Assembly (NCBI GenBank): GCA_027563935.2
Contig: CM050453.2
Coordinates: 67,316,018 to 67,380,017, forward strand
Source of the DNA: Costus lasius
Lineage: Eukaryota; Streptophyta; Magnoliopsida; Zingiberales; Costaceae
DNA: 64,000 nt
Direction: 5' to 3'
Position 1 is the stretch's first letter. Each line of letters begins with the position of its first letter. Made by a program: the position numbers and the translations under genes. This document shows, piece after piece, positions 9,858-23,504 of the stretch. The notes below the pieces were generated by a model. That model had not been told where the DNA came from. It worked only from the letters and a program-made list of their open reading frames with translations, and ran no database searches.

Positions 9858-12791
9858 AACGGGGCACGGGTTGCTGCTGTTGCTGTAGGAGACTATTTCA
9901 TCTCTTTGCCATCTGGGCTTGTATTAGAATTGAACAATTGTTACTTTGTTCCCAGCATTACTAAAAATATTATCTCCATTCCTGCTCTTGTCAGGAAGGG
10001 ATTTTCCTTTGAATGCAATATTTCAAAGTGTGTTCTTTCTTTAGATAATATTGTTTATGCTACTGGTTCAATTAACAATGGGTTATTCTTGTTGGACATG
10101 GAATGTTCAATACAACATATTGATATTAAGAAAGCCCAGTATGCTGATGACTGCACCTTGCTATGGCATAGTCGTTTAGGCCATATTAACAAGAAACGCA
10201 TTAAGCGGTTGCATGATCATGGACTGCTGGGATCATTCTCCTGTGAGGAGATTGATACATGCAAGGCTTGTTTAATGGGTAAAATGACGAAGTCACCTTT
10301 TCCTCACAAAGGTCAAAGGGCTTCAGGTTTACTTGACCTTATACACAGTGATGTGTGTGGGCCTTTTAGTAAACATGCCAGAGGTGGCTATCAGTACTTC
10401 ATTACCTTTACTGATGATTTCAGTAGGTATGGGTATGTCTATTTGATGAGACATAAAAGTGAATCTTTTGACAACTTCAAAGAGTTCAAGAATGAAGTAC
10501 AGAATCAGCTTGGCCGAAATATCAAGGCACTTCGTTCTGATCGAGGTGGAGAATACTTGAGTCATACGTTAACTGACTATCTAAAGGAGTGTGGGATTAT
10601 CTCACAGCTCACTCCGCCAGGAACACCACAATGGAATGGTGTGTCCGAGAGGAGAAATAGAACGTTACTTGATATGGTTCGTTCTATGATGAGTCAGGCT
10701 ACTCTTCCATATTCCTTTTGGGGTTTTGCACTGGAGACAGCTGCAAAGGTACTAAACCGAGTGCCATCCAAGGCAGTTTCAAAGACGCCATATGAGTTAT
10801 GGTATGGGAAACAGCCGAGCTTAACATTTATCAGGATCTGGGGCTGCGAGGCTTATGTCAAAAAGCTCGCCTCTGGGAAACTAGAGAGCAGATCTGAGAA
10901 ATGTATATTTGTCGGTTACCCTAAGGAAACTAAGGGTTATTATTTCTACGATCCCAAAGAGAACAAGGTATTTGTTGCTCGGACGGCCATATTTCTTGAG
11001 AAGGAGTTTCTTCTGCAAGAGGCCAGTGGGAGAGAAATAAAGCTGGATGAGAATCCAGAGGAAGGACAAAGTAGTCAAGCACAGTTGGATGAGCCTGAGC
11101 CGGTGGATCAGGTTATTGAACAACCTGAGGCTCAGATATCACGGGAACCGCGAAGATCGGGAAGGATCCGTCGACAGCCTGAGCGCTATGACGGAGTCTA
11201 CATCATTGATAATGATGAACCCCTCACTTATGCGGATGCGGTCAGTGGACCGGAGTCAGCGAGATGGCTTGAAGCTATGCGCGCCGAGATGGACTCCATG
11301 TCAGATAACCAAGTCTGGGATTTGGTTGATCCGCCTCCGGGAGTTATCCCTATAGGCTGTAAATGGATCTTCAAGAAGAAGATTGACATGGATGGTAACG
11401 TGGTTACCTATAAAGGCAGGCTAGTTGCGAAAGGTTTCAAACAAATCTACGGGATAGATTATGATGAAACTTTCTCACCTGTAGCTATGTTTAAGTCTAT
11501 TCGGATTTTTTTTGCGATAGCAGCATATTATGATTATGAGATCTGGCAAATGGATGTGAAAACAGCTTTCCTTAATGGAAATCTGGATGAGGATGTGTAT
11601 ATGACACAACCAGAAGGTTTCACTAATCCATCAGATCGTCATAAGATATGCAAGTTAAAGAAGTCTATTTATGGACTTAAACAAGCATCTAGCAGCTGGA
11701 ATATTCATTTTGATGAATCAATCTCTGTGTTTGGTTTCATCAAGAACGAGGATGACCCGTGTGTATATAAGAGGTTTAGTGGGAGCGTGATTACTTTCTT
11801 AGTCCTCTACGTCGATGATATCTTGATCATTGGAAATGACATTCCTGAAATGCATGCGGTTAAGGCATGGCTAAGGAAATGTTTCCAGATGAAAGATTTA
11901 GGAGAAGCAGCCTATGTATTATGTGTGAAGATCTACAGGGATAGATCTAAGAGGCTTCTCGGGCTGTGCCAGAGTACTTACATCGATAATGTCCTGGAAA
12001 GATTTCATTTAGAGAATTCTAAAAGAGGATATCTTCCAGTCAGACATGGTCTGAATCTTTCGAAGAGTCAGTGTCCGCAAACACAGACTGAGAAAGATGA
12101 AATGGACAATACGCCTTATGCTTCGGCTATTGGATCCATTATGTATGCGATGTTGTGTACTCGCCCAGACGTCGCTTACGGGTTAAGCGTGACCAGTCGG
12201 TTCCAAAGTAATCCAGGTATGGCGCACTGGATTGCAGTCAAGAACATTTTAAAATATCTGCGGAGGACCAAAGATATGTTCTTGATATATGGTGGTCAGG
12301 AAGAACTCAGTATAGAAGGATATACTGACGCTTCGTTCCAGTCTGACCAGGATGATTTCCGATCGCAATCAGGCTATGTTTTTAGCTTGAATGGTGGAGC
12401 AGTGGTGTGGAAGAGTTTCAAATAGTCAACTGTTGCTGATTCCACAACAGAAGCCGAGTATGTTGCAGCCTCGGAAGCATCCAAGGAGGCAGTGTGGATT
12501 CGTAAGTTCGTGAGAGAACTTGGTGTTGTTCCTTCGAGTGCAGATCCTTTGGTTATCTTTTGTGATAACACTGGAGCAATAGCACAAGCAAAGGAACCAC
12601 GGTCGCACCAGAAGTCCAAGCACATACAGAGACGGTTTCATTTGATCAGGGAGATCATTGATCGTGGCGAGATCAAAATGTGCAAGGTACATACAGATGA
12701 CAATCTGGCAGACCCGCTTACCAAGCCTCTGGCGCAGCAGAAGCATGAGAAGCACTGTAATAACATGGGTTTGAGATTTCTCAACCATTAG
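9858..12791 (+). pseudogene. Copia B polyprotein, 5'-truncated, one nonsense codon
   Basis: Reads from the protease region (NGARVAAVAVGDY) through integrase (GHINKKRIKRLHDHG, RSDRGGEYL), reverse transcriptase (YVDDILII) and RNase H to the stop at 12789-12791. The frame is broken once, by TAG at 12423-12425 where A and C have CAG, just before the RNase H segment STTEAEYVAAS. Gag, zinc knuckle and protease active site are missing because A is inserted here. The nonsense change is a C-to-T transition in a CAG context, as expected from methylation decay. Without the stop and truncation it would match A and C closely. Confidence 0.92.
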
Positions 12792-12811
12792 ATTAAGTGC
12801 AAGTGGGAGAT

Positions 12812-14500
12812 TGTTGGGGTATGCCCTTAAGGCTAATGTTTGAGGCCTTGGGATTGTATCAGTATCATGTAATAAACTCTTATGTTTATAAAGGCATGGT
12901 TGTTATTCAGTTTGTTACGTTATCTGCTGCAATAAGTGTACTTCTGAATAATGTCTCAAAGCTGTTCAGCTGGGCTGACATGCTATAAAGTCCTTAGTCG
13001 ATATATCTTAGTGAACATGAGACAGCCTTGATATGGTTAAGACTAATGTGTGTTCTAATCTTATAGGATGCTTCGAGCATGGAATAAGATGTAGACTCAT
13101 GGGTACATTGGATGTACTGGACAGACCCTACTAGGTTATTCAATTGCTTGTCACAATGTGAATAATCCTTGAATGCGACAAGTGGCACATTTCCTCTGAC
13201 TTGAGATCACTTGTGTTTTCCAAATGATGATTGTCATTGTTTTGAGGTAGTTCAATATCATTTGAAACATAATGATTATAGACTATCTTGGATGGTGAGC
13301 TTGAGTCAGGTTAGGGCACTAGTAAAAGACAAAGGATTGCCGTCTCCTTGTTTAAGGAGTGTGATGTTCTAAAGGGGCCCCCTGGATGAGATGATTGAGA
13401 AAGTGTATGGCCATACCCAGATGACAATGTTCATCTGATCTAATCATGCTCATCATATTGGAGCTACAAGCTTGACACGCTTGTCCAATAAGAACATCCA
13501 GTGGCAAAGGAAATATGCATGCCTTGTGAATTGAATTCACACTTGTGCTGTGGTTTGGGTGTAGTCTTGGAAGACTCTTTCCTTTCTATCGGGAGATAGT
13601 GATGTGTTGCTAGATACCCCTCACTGATCGTGATAAAGTAAGTTATCGTTACCGACATTTAAAGGAAACCCTTAGGGTCGCACAATTTGATGATATGGCT
13701 TACTTAAGTCAGATCGTGTGGACTGAATTATTTGGGTTCAGTTTAAAGGGATTTAATCTCTGATTGTGAGTGAGATCTGGTCTAATCATGTTTGATTGAT
13801 TGGGGCTTGAGATCGGTAAGCTTCGATCGAGAGAATGGATGCTAGATCAGTGAGATCAGGAGCATCAAGAGATCAATGGTCAGATCAAGAGCCTTTGGGT
13901 TTAATGTGATCTGGACTAATTGCTTGGGTTAATTGGTCTATGAACCAGACCTAGTTGAACCGGCTCATGATATGAGCGCTTGGTTCAAAGAGAGGAGAGG
14001 AAAATGCGATTGGTTCATGAGTGCATGAACACATGATCGCATGAAAGAGTAAGGTTGGCTATTTTTAGCAACCACGCCTCCATGTTTTGGGTAGTGCGCA
14101 TCTCTTGTCGCCTCACTTCTATTCCCGTCGCCTCCTCTTGTGGAAGTTTTTTTTTTCGCTTCACGCTTTGGAGAGTCGAGGACTGAGCAAGCAAGATCTT
14201 CTTCTTCCCTTCTCACACAAACAAAGACACCAAGGAACTTTGCAAGCACAAGGTGTACCGAAGGGAGTAAGCGCATAGATCTTCTTGTGTGCGAACCGTT
14301 TGGAGGAAAGCGATTTCACTTTCTTCTTCCTAGACGCCATCCAACAAATGGCATTGGTATGGTTCTATCTCTTATATACAATCGATTTAAGTTGATTATA
14401 TTACATGCATTGAACAGATCCCTAGAAACCCCCTTTCCGCTGCTTAAAAATATAACATGCGCCTATCTAGGGTTTCGCCCCTTGTCTAAGGGAACCTTCA
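12812..14500 (+). repeat. 3' LTR of Copia B
   Basis: 1689 bp, starting TGTTGGGG directly after the purine tract (AGTGGGAGAT) and ending ...CCTTCA. Several indels and substitutions separate it from the LTRs of A and C. Confidence 0.9.
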
Positions 14501-14505
14501 GCTAG

Positions 14506-14948
14506 GGCTGAACAACCTACATGAGTTTTGGCAAGCGGGTGTGACCCCGGGCCTAACTCATGCGTGTTCACTAGTTGTCTCAACCAGACATCGCTACACG
14601 CCTGTCTGCAGTTGACCTATAGCCACCAGGTGCTTGCGCACAGGTGCTATCTGGTCAACCCATCAAGGCTGTTAGATGGTCTGATCAGACTATCTGGATC
14701 TAACCTAGGGGATGACTTCAACCCTAATAACCCGTCTAAGGGTTTACAGCAGGCGCTTATAAATCTAGATGGAGCGCGCAAGATATATATGTTTTGATAA
14801 AAACAACAATAACAAGCGCCAACATAAAACATACAAGCATGTATTTTCGCATGTTAACTCTAGATCTATTCATAAGCGCATTCATGGATCAAAAATGAAG
14901 ATTAAGCAATCATATGAACAAGCAAGAACCGCATGCTCTGATACCAAT
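14506..14948 (-). other. Copia leader fragment with primer-binding site
   Basis: Leader sequence homologous to 300-775, read on the minus strand, with the tRNA-iMet primer site at 14934-14946. It is cut at its inner end by the insertion of Copia B. No coding sequence. Confidence 0.82.
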
Positions 14949-16632
14949 TGTAAGTCCCCTTCAAGGGGGAGCGAAACCCTAGATTGGCGCATAACAATAA
15001 TTTTTCGAGCGGAAGCAAGGGTTTCTCATGACCTTTTGCATGTCATATGATCAACTTTCATGAACTAGTATAGATCAGAGAAGATTCATACCATGGCCAT
15101 CGCTTTGATGGAGCTTTGGAAGAAGATCGCAAGAGAGCTTTCCTCCTAAGGTACCGCACACAAATGATGTCGCCTACTCCCTTAGTGCTCCTTGTGCTAG
15201 CAAGGTTCTAAGGAGTTCTTGTCGAGTGAAAGGGATGAGAAGAATTTTGCTTGGCCGAAACCTTCACCAATGTCGTCCACCTTCTTTTCTCGCAAGAGAG
15301 TGTAAGAACCCAAAAACAAGAGACGACAAGAGGGCGAGAGGAAGGCGTGAAGATACAACGTGAGTTGTGGTCACGTAAGTGATCATGTTTTCTAAAAATA
15401 GAAAACCACTCCTCTACATGCGACCATGGGTTTATCCCAATCGCAAAAACCTCTTCACTTGAACCATACGCTCACATGATGAGCTGGTTCAATTTGGTTT
15501 GGTTCAAAGACCAATTAACCCAAGCAATTTGGTCTAGATCATAATAAACTCTAAGGTTTCAGATCTAACCGTTCATCTCTTGATGCCCCTGATCTCACCG
15601 ATCTAGCATCCATTCTCTCGATCGAAGCTTACCGATCTCAAGCCCTAATCAATCAAACATGATCAGACCAGATCTCACTTACAATCAGAGATTAAATCCC
15701 TTTAAACTGAACCCAAATAATTCAGTCCACACGATCTGACTTAAGTAAGCCATATCATCAATTTGTGCGACCCTGAGGGTTTCCTTTAATGTCGATAACG
15801 ATAACTCACGTCATCACGATCAGTGAGGGGTATCTAGCAACACATCACTGTCTCCCGATATAAAGGAAAGAGTCTTCTAAGACTACACCCAAACCACAGC
15901 ACAAGTGTGAATCAACTCACTAGGCATACATGATTCCTTTGCCACTGGATGTTCTTATTGGACAAGCGTGTCAAGCCTGTAACTCCAATATGATGAGCAT
16001 GATTAGATCAGATGAACATTGTCACCTGGGTATGGCCATACACTTTCTCAATCATCTCATCCAGGGGGCCCCCTTTAGAACATCACACTCCAATTAAGGA
16101 GACGGCAATCCTATATCTATCACTAGTGCCCTAACATGACTCAAGCTCACCATCCAAGATAGTCTATAAGCATTATGTTTCAAATGATATTGAACCACCT
16201 CAAAACAATGACAATCATCATTTAGAAACACAAGTGATCTCAAGTCAGAGGAAATGTGCCACTTGTTGCAATCAAGGATTATTCACATTGTGACAAGCAA
16301 TTGAATATCCTAGTAGGGTCTGTCCAGTACATCCAATGTACCCATGAGTCTACATCTTATTCCATGCTCGAAGCATCCTATAAGACTAGAACACATATTA
16401 GTCTCAATCATATCAAGGCTGTCTCATGTTCACCAAGATATATAGACTAAGGACTTTACTGCATGTCAGCCCAGCTGAACAGCATTGAGACATTATTCAG
16501 AAGTATATGTATTGCAGCAGATAATATAACAAACTGAATAACAACCATTGCCTTTATAAACATAAGAGCTTATACATGATACTGTTACAATCCCAAGGCC
16601 TCAAACATTAGCCTTAAGGGCATACCCCAACA
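14949..16632 (-). repeat. Copia LTR joined directly to protease-region sequence
   Basis: 1684-bp LTR (TG at 16632 to CA at 14949). Its upstream neighbour at 16633 is mid-protease coding DNA instead of the purine tract, with a two-base CA overlap at the join. Its downstream neighbour is a normal primer site. Confidence 0.87.
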
Positions 16633-17783
16633 TAAACAATATTATCAAGAGAAAGATAACACTTTGAAGTCTTGCATTCAAAGGAAAATCCTTTCCTGAC
16701 AAGAGCAGGAATGGAGATAATATTTTTAGTAATGCTTGGTACAAAATAACAATTGTCCAGTTCTAATACAAGTCCAGATGGTAATGAGATGTAATAAACC
16801 CCTACAGCAACAGCAGCAACCCGTGCCCCGTTTCCAACTCGTAGGTCCACCTCATGCTGTCCCACCTGTCTTCTTCTCTTGAGTTCCTGTACATTTGAAC
16901 AAATGTGAACTCCACATGCAGTGTCCAACACCCATGAAATAGAAGAAGAAGATATCATGACTTCAGTCACAAATATACCTGAGCCAGAAGCGAAACTTCC
17001 CTTCTTATCTCCTTGGAGCGCTTTATAGTCCTTTTTCTAGTGACCCAGCTGGCCACAGTGGAAACATCTGTATTCCTTCGACCGCTTTACCTTTTGTTTC
17101 AGAGCCTTGTTGTAATTCTTGACAGGGGCTTTGCCCTTCTTCCCCTTCTTCTTGTTCCTGGAAGGAAACATCAAGACAGAGGTTGAAGGCTTTCCCTTTA
17201 GAGTCTCCTCTGTAGTCAAGAGCATATTCAGCAACTCTGCCGGAGTACAGTCGATCTTGTTCATATTAAAATTAATAATGAACGGATCAAAAGAGGCCGG
17301 GAGGGACTGCAGAATAATGTCTACAGCAAGCTCCTGATTGATGGTATGCCCCAGTTTCTCTAGAGCCTCTTTGTGCCCAATCATCTTGAGCACGTGAGCT
17401 CCCACTAGACTCCCTTCAGCCAGTTTGCTCTGAAAGAAAAGCTTGGTCAAATTATAGCGTTCAGTCCTCGCCTGTGCAGCATACAACATCTTGAGGTTTG
17501 CTATAATTTCTATAGCAGACATATCCTCATGCTGACGCTGCAGCTGTGGCGTCATAGACGCTAGCATCAGGCAGGCGACATCAATGCTATCATTGACATG
17601 CTTTTCATAGGCTTCCCGAACTGCCCTTGCGGCCTTCGGAGCGGGTTGAGGCGGTATAGCCGTCTCGAGGACATACAGTTTCCTCTCTGCCTTAAGAACA
17701 ATCTTAAGGTGTCCGAACCAGTCTGAGAAGTTTGGCCCAGCAAACTTCTCCCTTTCCAGTAGGGATCGCACATTGAAGCTCAT
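16633..17783 (-). pseudogene. Copia D gag and protease N-terminus, truncated
   Basis: Gag starts with the same MSFNVRSLLEREKF as A and runs to the zinc knuckle. There the tryptophan codon after CFHCGQLGH is TAG (17037-17039), a G-to-A change on the coding strand. The same frame then continues through the protease motif VLDTACGVHIC and stops abruptly where it meets the LTR at 16632. Everything from mid-protease to RNase H, about 2.7 kb, is deleted. It cannot encode an active element. Confidence 0.9.
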
Positions 17784-19600
17784 GGTGTTCGTTGCTGCAG
17801 GAATCTACAACAATGCAAGAACAGCAAGGTCAGTATCAATGTTTAGAGTCAATCCAGGACTTAAGAAAGATTCTTTTCTCACTATTTTATCTGACTGAAA
17901 AATCCATTAAAATAGTCCGAAAGAGTAACACTCTTTTAGTGAGATGGGATCCAGATTTCATACTTGGTCTCCGCGTCCCGCTCAGGCGAGATAAGTTGCA
18001 CAGAGAGTACAAGCACTAATTTCTGGTAGGCAGTCCCTGCCAATCGCCAACCCGTGCGATTCCCCTTCATCTGGGCAATCCAGCAGACTGTGCCAACTGA
18101 GTTGGTACAACACAGTCTCTGATCCCACAGATGGCTGCCTCCATATAGCTAACATATGCCCCATATGTAGCCTACATGGTCAAGCTGACCTGACCTACTC
18201 CCTGGACCACCACGTGCTATGCTGAGCAACAAGAAGCGATAAATCCCTTCCCTGTAACACGCAGGTGTAATCCTGCACCGTCTGAAGATAGATGGGCGTG
18301 CCCACTGAGTGGGTACAACACGGCCCCAACGATAGTCAGAACAGTGAGGTTTCGCGTCAGAAGGCTTACGAGCTTGATATTAAGCGTTGGATTTTAACGG
18401 TCTTTTATCTTCTTAACTATCATGCAAACCCTATGGTGATAGCAGAAGATAAATAAATCATGCAAGTCTAATTATTTAAGCAATAAAAGAAAGCATGATG
18501 ATCTTATGTGGTAAAAGCCCATTAACCCTAAGTAAGACCTTAATTTAACTTAAGTCTTCACTTGAGCTCTCCATGGGTCTTTTGCATCTCATCTGGCCCA
18601 ACCCAGGGCCCAAGCGCCCACTGCAGCTCAGGTGCGCCCACCAGGTAAATGCGCCTGTCCCAGAGTCGAACCATGGACCTCCCACCTAGTCAAGCCTCTG
18701 CTGCATGCGCCTCTGCCATGTGTGCTCTGTGCTCTTGTCTGATTAAATTACAATTTAATCTATCTAGACAAGTCTGACTCGCAGGTCAATTACACTTTAT
18801 AAATTAAATGAAATGTGATGCGCAGATCACAAAAAAAAATTAATTTACAATTTATTAACCAGGCACGCAGGCCCCAGCACAGCACACATTAACACGGGCA
18901 GGCCACATAAGATTAAATAAACAAGCATATGCTTACAATCAACATGTGATCCATTATGAAAATAAAATTTTGAAAAACCCCATTGGCATCAATTTTATTT
19001 TTCCTTATGTGCCCTACCACCTTACAACGGTCCATTAATAGGGATCCACTCATCATGACTAGTCAGATCCACTGCCCTTGCATGCACCAAGTCCTAACTG
19101 ACTTGAGTTGACCTAATGGTCAACTATGCATGCGCCAAGGGCTGAACAGCCTTCATGAGTTCTGGCAAGCGGGTGTGACCCCGGGCCTAACTCATGCGCG
19201 TTCACTGGTTGTCTCAACTAGACCTCGCTACACGCCCTTGATGCAGTCGACCTATAGCCACCTAATGCTTCGCATAGGTGCCATCTGGTCGACCCATCTA
19301 GGCTGTCAGATGGTCTGATCAGACTAGTTGGATCTTAACTAGAGATGACTTCAACCCTACTAACCCGTCTAAGGGTTTATAGTAGGCGCCACTTAGATCT
19401 AATGTTAGTCACGCATGTCATGAAGTTTTTGAGAAAAACAACAAAGCGCAAACAACCATGCGCTAATGAAACATATATCAAGTTTCGGCATGAATAACTT
19501 ACATGTAAATTTTGCATGTAATGAAGATCTAAGCATACAAGGATCACAAAAGGCTAAAGCAATCATAAAATATGCATAAAATGATGGCTCTGATACCAAT
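17784..19600 (-). other. Leader of Copia D with primer-binding site
   Basis: About 1.8 kb leader homologous to 6356-8177, with many substitutions and small indels. The primer site GCTCTGATACCA (plus-strand letters) is at 19587-19598. It retains both short hairpins (near 18089 and 18301) and the tRNA-3'-half-like stretch near 18660. No gene. Confidence 0.82.
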
Positions 19601-21282
19601 TGAAAGTCCCCTTAACAAAGGGGGCGAAACCCTAGATAGGCGCATATGGAGGTTTTCATGCAGCGGAAGGGGTTTCTAGGATCTTTTCATATTATATGAT
19701 CAACTTATAAACGATTGCAAATAAGAATCAAGGAATCGATTCTCACCAAAGCCATTGCTTGGATGGCGTCTAGGAAGAAGAGACTCAAGCGCTTCTCCTC
19801 CAAATGGTGCGCACACAAATGATGTCGCCTACTCCCTTAGTGCTCCTTGTGCTAGCAAGGTTCTAAGGAGTTCTTGTCGAGTGAAAGCGATGAGAAGATT
19901 TTTTCTTCTTGGCTGAATCCTCACAAAGCTTCAAGGTGTCGCCACACACGAAAAGCGTCAAGAGGAATCTCGGGAAAGGCGAGAATAGAACTCACTTCTA
20001 TTCGAACGTGAAGCGTGTCTCATGTGGAGATCATGGTTCCCAAAAATACAAACCCACATACGCTTAAACGTTCACGCCAAGTGAACTAGTCGTTACACCC
20101 TCTCCCCTTGAACCATGCGCTCACTTGATGAGCTGGTTCATTTTGATTTGGTTCAAAAACCAATCAAGCCAAGCCTTTAGTCCAGATCAAATTAAACCCT
20201 AAGGTTCCAGATCTAACCGTTCATCTCTTGATGCCCCTGATCTCACCGATCTAGCATCCATTCTCTCGATCGAAGCTTACCGATCTCAAGCCCTAATCAA
20301 TCAAACATGATCAGACTAGATCTCACTCACAATCAGAGATTAAATCCCTTTAAACTGAACCCTAACAATTTAGTCCACACGATCTGACTTAAGTAAGCCA
20401 TATCATCAAATTGTGCGACCCTGAGGGTTTCCTTTAAATGTCGGTAACGATAACTTACGTTATCACGATCAGTGAGGGGTATCTAGCAACACATCACTGT
20501 CTCCCGATATAAAGGAAAGAGTCTTCCAAGACTACACCCAAACCACAGCACAAGTGTGAATCCATTTCACGAGGCATACATGTTTCCTTTGCCACTGGAT
20601 GTTCTTATTGGACAAGCGTGTCAAGCCTGTAGCTCCAATATGATGAGCATGATTAGATCAGATGATCATAGTCACCTGGGTATGGCCATACACTTTCTCA
20701 ATCATCTCATTCGAGGGGGCCCCTTTAGAACATCACACTCCAATCAAGGAGACGGCAATCCTATATCTATCACTAGTGCCCTAACCTGACTCATGATCAT
20801 TATCCAAGATAGTCTATAACCATTATGTTTCAAATGATATTGAACTACCTCAAAACAATGACAATCATCATTTAGAAACACAAGTGATCTCAAGTCAGAG
20901 GACATGTGCCACTTGTTGCAAACAAGGATTATTCACATTGTGACAAGCAATTGAATATCCTAGTAGGGTCTGTCCAGTACATCCAATGTACCCATGAGTC
21001 TACATCTTATTCCATGCTCGAAGCATCCTATAAGATTAGAACACATATTAGTCTCAATCATATCAAGGCTGTCTCATGTTCACCAATATATCTCGACTAA
21101 GGACATAGAGCATGTCAGCCTAGCTGAACAGCATTGAGACATTATTCAGAAGCACACTTATTGCAGCAGACAATGTAACAAACTGAATAACAACCATCGC
21201 CTTTATAAACATAAGAGTTTATACATGATACTGATAGAATCCCAAGGCCTCAAACATAAGCCTTAAGGGCATACCCCCAACA
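19601..21282 (-). repeat. 5' LTR of Copia D
   Basis: 1682-bp LTR, TG at 21282 to CA at 19601 on the minus strand. The right flank from 21283 is unrelated to Copia, so this is the outer edge of the Copia cluster. Confidence 0.88.
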
Positions 21283-22150
21283 GTTTTTAGTTTATCATCA
21301 TTGAGTATTTTACTCTCTTGCTTATGTAGTTTACTTTAGGAGATTTTGATCTTGATATACGCTGATTAGAGGGTTATTTTTGTGACACAGGTGTGCCCTT
21401 AGAATGAGAGATTTTTGTTGGATTTTCACTAAAGATCAGTGCACTTCACGACCAGGGGAACCCAGCGGGGTTCACCCGTGAAGTACACTTTGCAACCGGA
21501 CTCGACATCGCCATCTTCTCCTCTCACGTATATGACATTGCATAGAGGACTATGCAATATTTTAGAGCAGGTGAATTATCTTTACTCCAGTTTCTTATGT
21601 GATTGTCCTGACTTTATGCCTTTCTATGGTTTTGGTTTATGCTACTTTATGATGGATGTTATTTTGGCATTGTTCCTATATGCCACTATTTGTGGGCCTG
21701 GTCCACATCTACAGGCCCCACCCTCTGTAGTGTATAACACATATTTGAACCACTTATTTTTTTAGCTTTGGTATTATGCTATAATTCTCTATGAGCTTGC
21801 ATGAAGTTATTGTTTTAAGGCATATATTGCAAATTTTGTTATGATAAAAGATCCATTATTGACCTGTTGACCTATCATGCTAGTGTTGTCTGATGATAGC
21901 TTTGCAAAAATTCATAAAGTTAAATGCATGATTGGTTGGAATTTATCAAGACATGTTGAATGTAGTATTTGTTAGAAAAATACTCAATAGTTATGTGCAT
22001 ATGTTCTATGAATTAGAAATTTTCTAATTGGATTGATTTTAGGCTATTAATTAAGTGGGTCAAACGTTTTCATGATTCTTCAATTGATTTCGGCTTGCAA
22101 TTTACATTCGATACATATCAGGATACACAACTTCTTTTCAAACTTTGAAT
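21283..22150. other. Unassigned A/T-rich non-coding stretch
   Basis: No Copia similarity, and the open frame at 21439-21765 shows no recognisable motif. It is probably internal or untranslated sequence of an old Gypsy-like element, given what follows, but I cannot show this. Confidence 0.4.
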
Positions 22151-22620
22151 TATTTTCTATTATTGGGGAGACACTGCTTTTGTTAAAAGAAAGGATATGT
22201 TGATTTCTGTTATTTGAAAAAAAATCACACTTAGATTCCTCTACTTGGCACTGCGAAAAATTGGCAGTGGTACCGAAGGACATGAGTTGAAATCTAAGAA
22301 ATGTGATTTGAAATAAAAAGACTCTTCTACTTGGCATTGCAAAAAATTGTCAATGGTACCTAAGGACATGAGTTGAAGTCTAATGCAATAATCAGTGTTT
22401 TATATCCTGAATAAAACATTTGAGTTAACAACAACATTATGAATTGGAATGATAGGAATGGAATGAGTGTTGTGTATGCTTGATTGAATCCCATGTTTAC
22501 TACTTTCTGAATCGGTTGACATCTAGAAACTATGGGACCAAACTGGTGAATGCTTAAGACACCCATCTTAGTTAATTTCTTCTGATTCGAAGGAGACAAA
22601 AATAATATAAAATCCCAAAT
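22150..22620 (+). repeat. Gypsy-like 3' internal fragment with two stem-loops
   Basis: Contains two copies of the stem-loop found before the 3' LTRs of E1, E2 and G (22244-22278 and 22330-22364), each followed by a GACATGAGTTGAA-type tail. This places it as a diverged relative of the E family's 3' internal region. No protein-coding content. Confidence 0.65.
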
Positions 22621-23504
22621 TTTCGTGACCTAATAAGGGAGCAATCACGTGACGAAGCGGCTATGGTGGAAAACGGCAGCGAACGGGCGACTTTGGGCGA
22701 TTTTTGTAGATTTGATCATCGGAACTCGACGATTCTTGGCTATTTGTTTTGGTTCATCGTCTCCTCCCTCTTAGAAACTCTTTCCCGAGATTTTTTCTAT
22801 GTTTAAAGAGGGATTTTTTAGCGTTTCAATGATGGTTGTAGCGTAAACCTTATTTCGGGGCTAGGTTGAAGCCCACCAACGATTTTTATATGCAATTCAT
22901 GTTTTAACTATGTTATTTGGATTATATCTTGAGCATATTTCACTTGATGTACTTATTTCATGATATGTACCTTGGCCAAGCATTGACGTGTCTTAGTTGT
23001 TACGATTCATAACGAGAGTAGGATCATAACGATGGAACCTCTTTGTGAAACTTGCAAAGCCTCGATACGAGAGTGCTTGGTCTTCGCTCGAGGGTTCATA
23101 ATCTATCACGAAACTCATTGGATTCACCTAGAACGATCCACCGCGAAAGTAGGAGACTGTTCTAGGTGAATACCGGGGTGTACACTCGGAAGAGGGCACC
23201 TTGCAACCGAGGGTTAGATTCCTTATGCATAATCATAAATCCTTGTAATTGATATTTCTAAACGCAATTAAAATCGTCAGTGCGGTGGAAACCATTACCC
23301 CGATATCTCTCTCATATATTTTCCCTACTGTTGTCGTATGGTTTATTGTTTACAATTTCGCTCAATCTTTTGTTTCAAGTTCTGAAAACCCCATTTTGAT
23401 TAGCTTAGATATCAATAATTAGATTTTCTGGTACTCGACCTTGTTCCCTATGGGATTCGATATCTTTTGTATTACTTCGACATTTTCGTGCACTTGCGGA
23501 GTGT
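22620..23504 (+). repeat. Gypsy-type LTR fragment (3' end)
   Basis: Shows phrases typical of the LTR ends of elements H and E2 in this window: CCGCGAAAGTAGGAGAC, a GTGTACACTCGG... motif, and a terminal CGTGCACTTGCGG. It breaks off directly at 23505 into integrase coding DNA. The 5' edge is not resolved. Confidence 0.6.

Larger units (their letters stand above)
9856..14500 (+). mobile_element. Copia B, 3' part, interrupted by A
   Basis: Plus-strand Copia of the same family whose visible part starts inside the protease region at the A insertion point and runs through integrase, reverse transcriptase, RNase H, purine tract and 3' LTR (12812-14500). Its 5' half must lie left of the window. Its right flank GCTAG (14501-14505) continues straight into the leader of Copia D, so B was inserted in D. 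Confidence 0.88.
14501..21282 (-). mobile_element. Decayed Copia pair D (LTR-internal-LTR-leader)
   Basis: Minus-strand Copia of the same family: LTR 19601-21282, primer site 19587-19598, leader to 17784, gag and N-terminal protease 17783-16633, then directly an LTR (14949-16632) with no purine tract, integrase, reverse transcriptase or RNase H. That LTR is followed by another primer site (14934-14946) and a leader fragment cut by B. The two leaders differ by roughly 15% by eye, so two different elements were joined. Confidence 0.82.
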
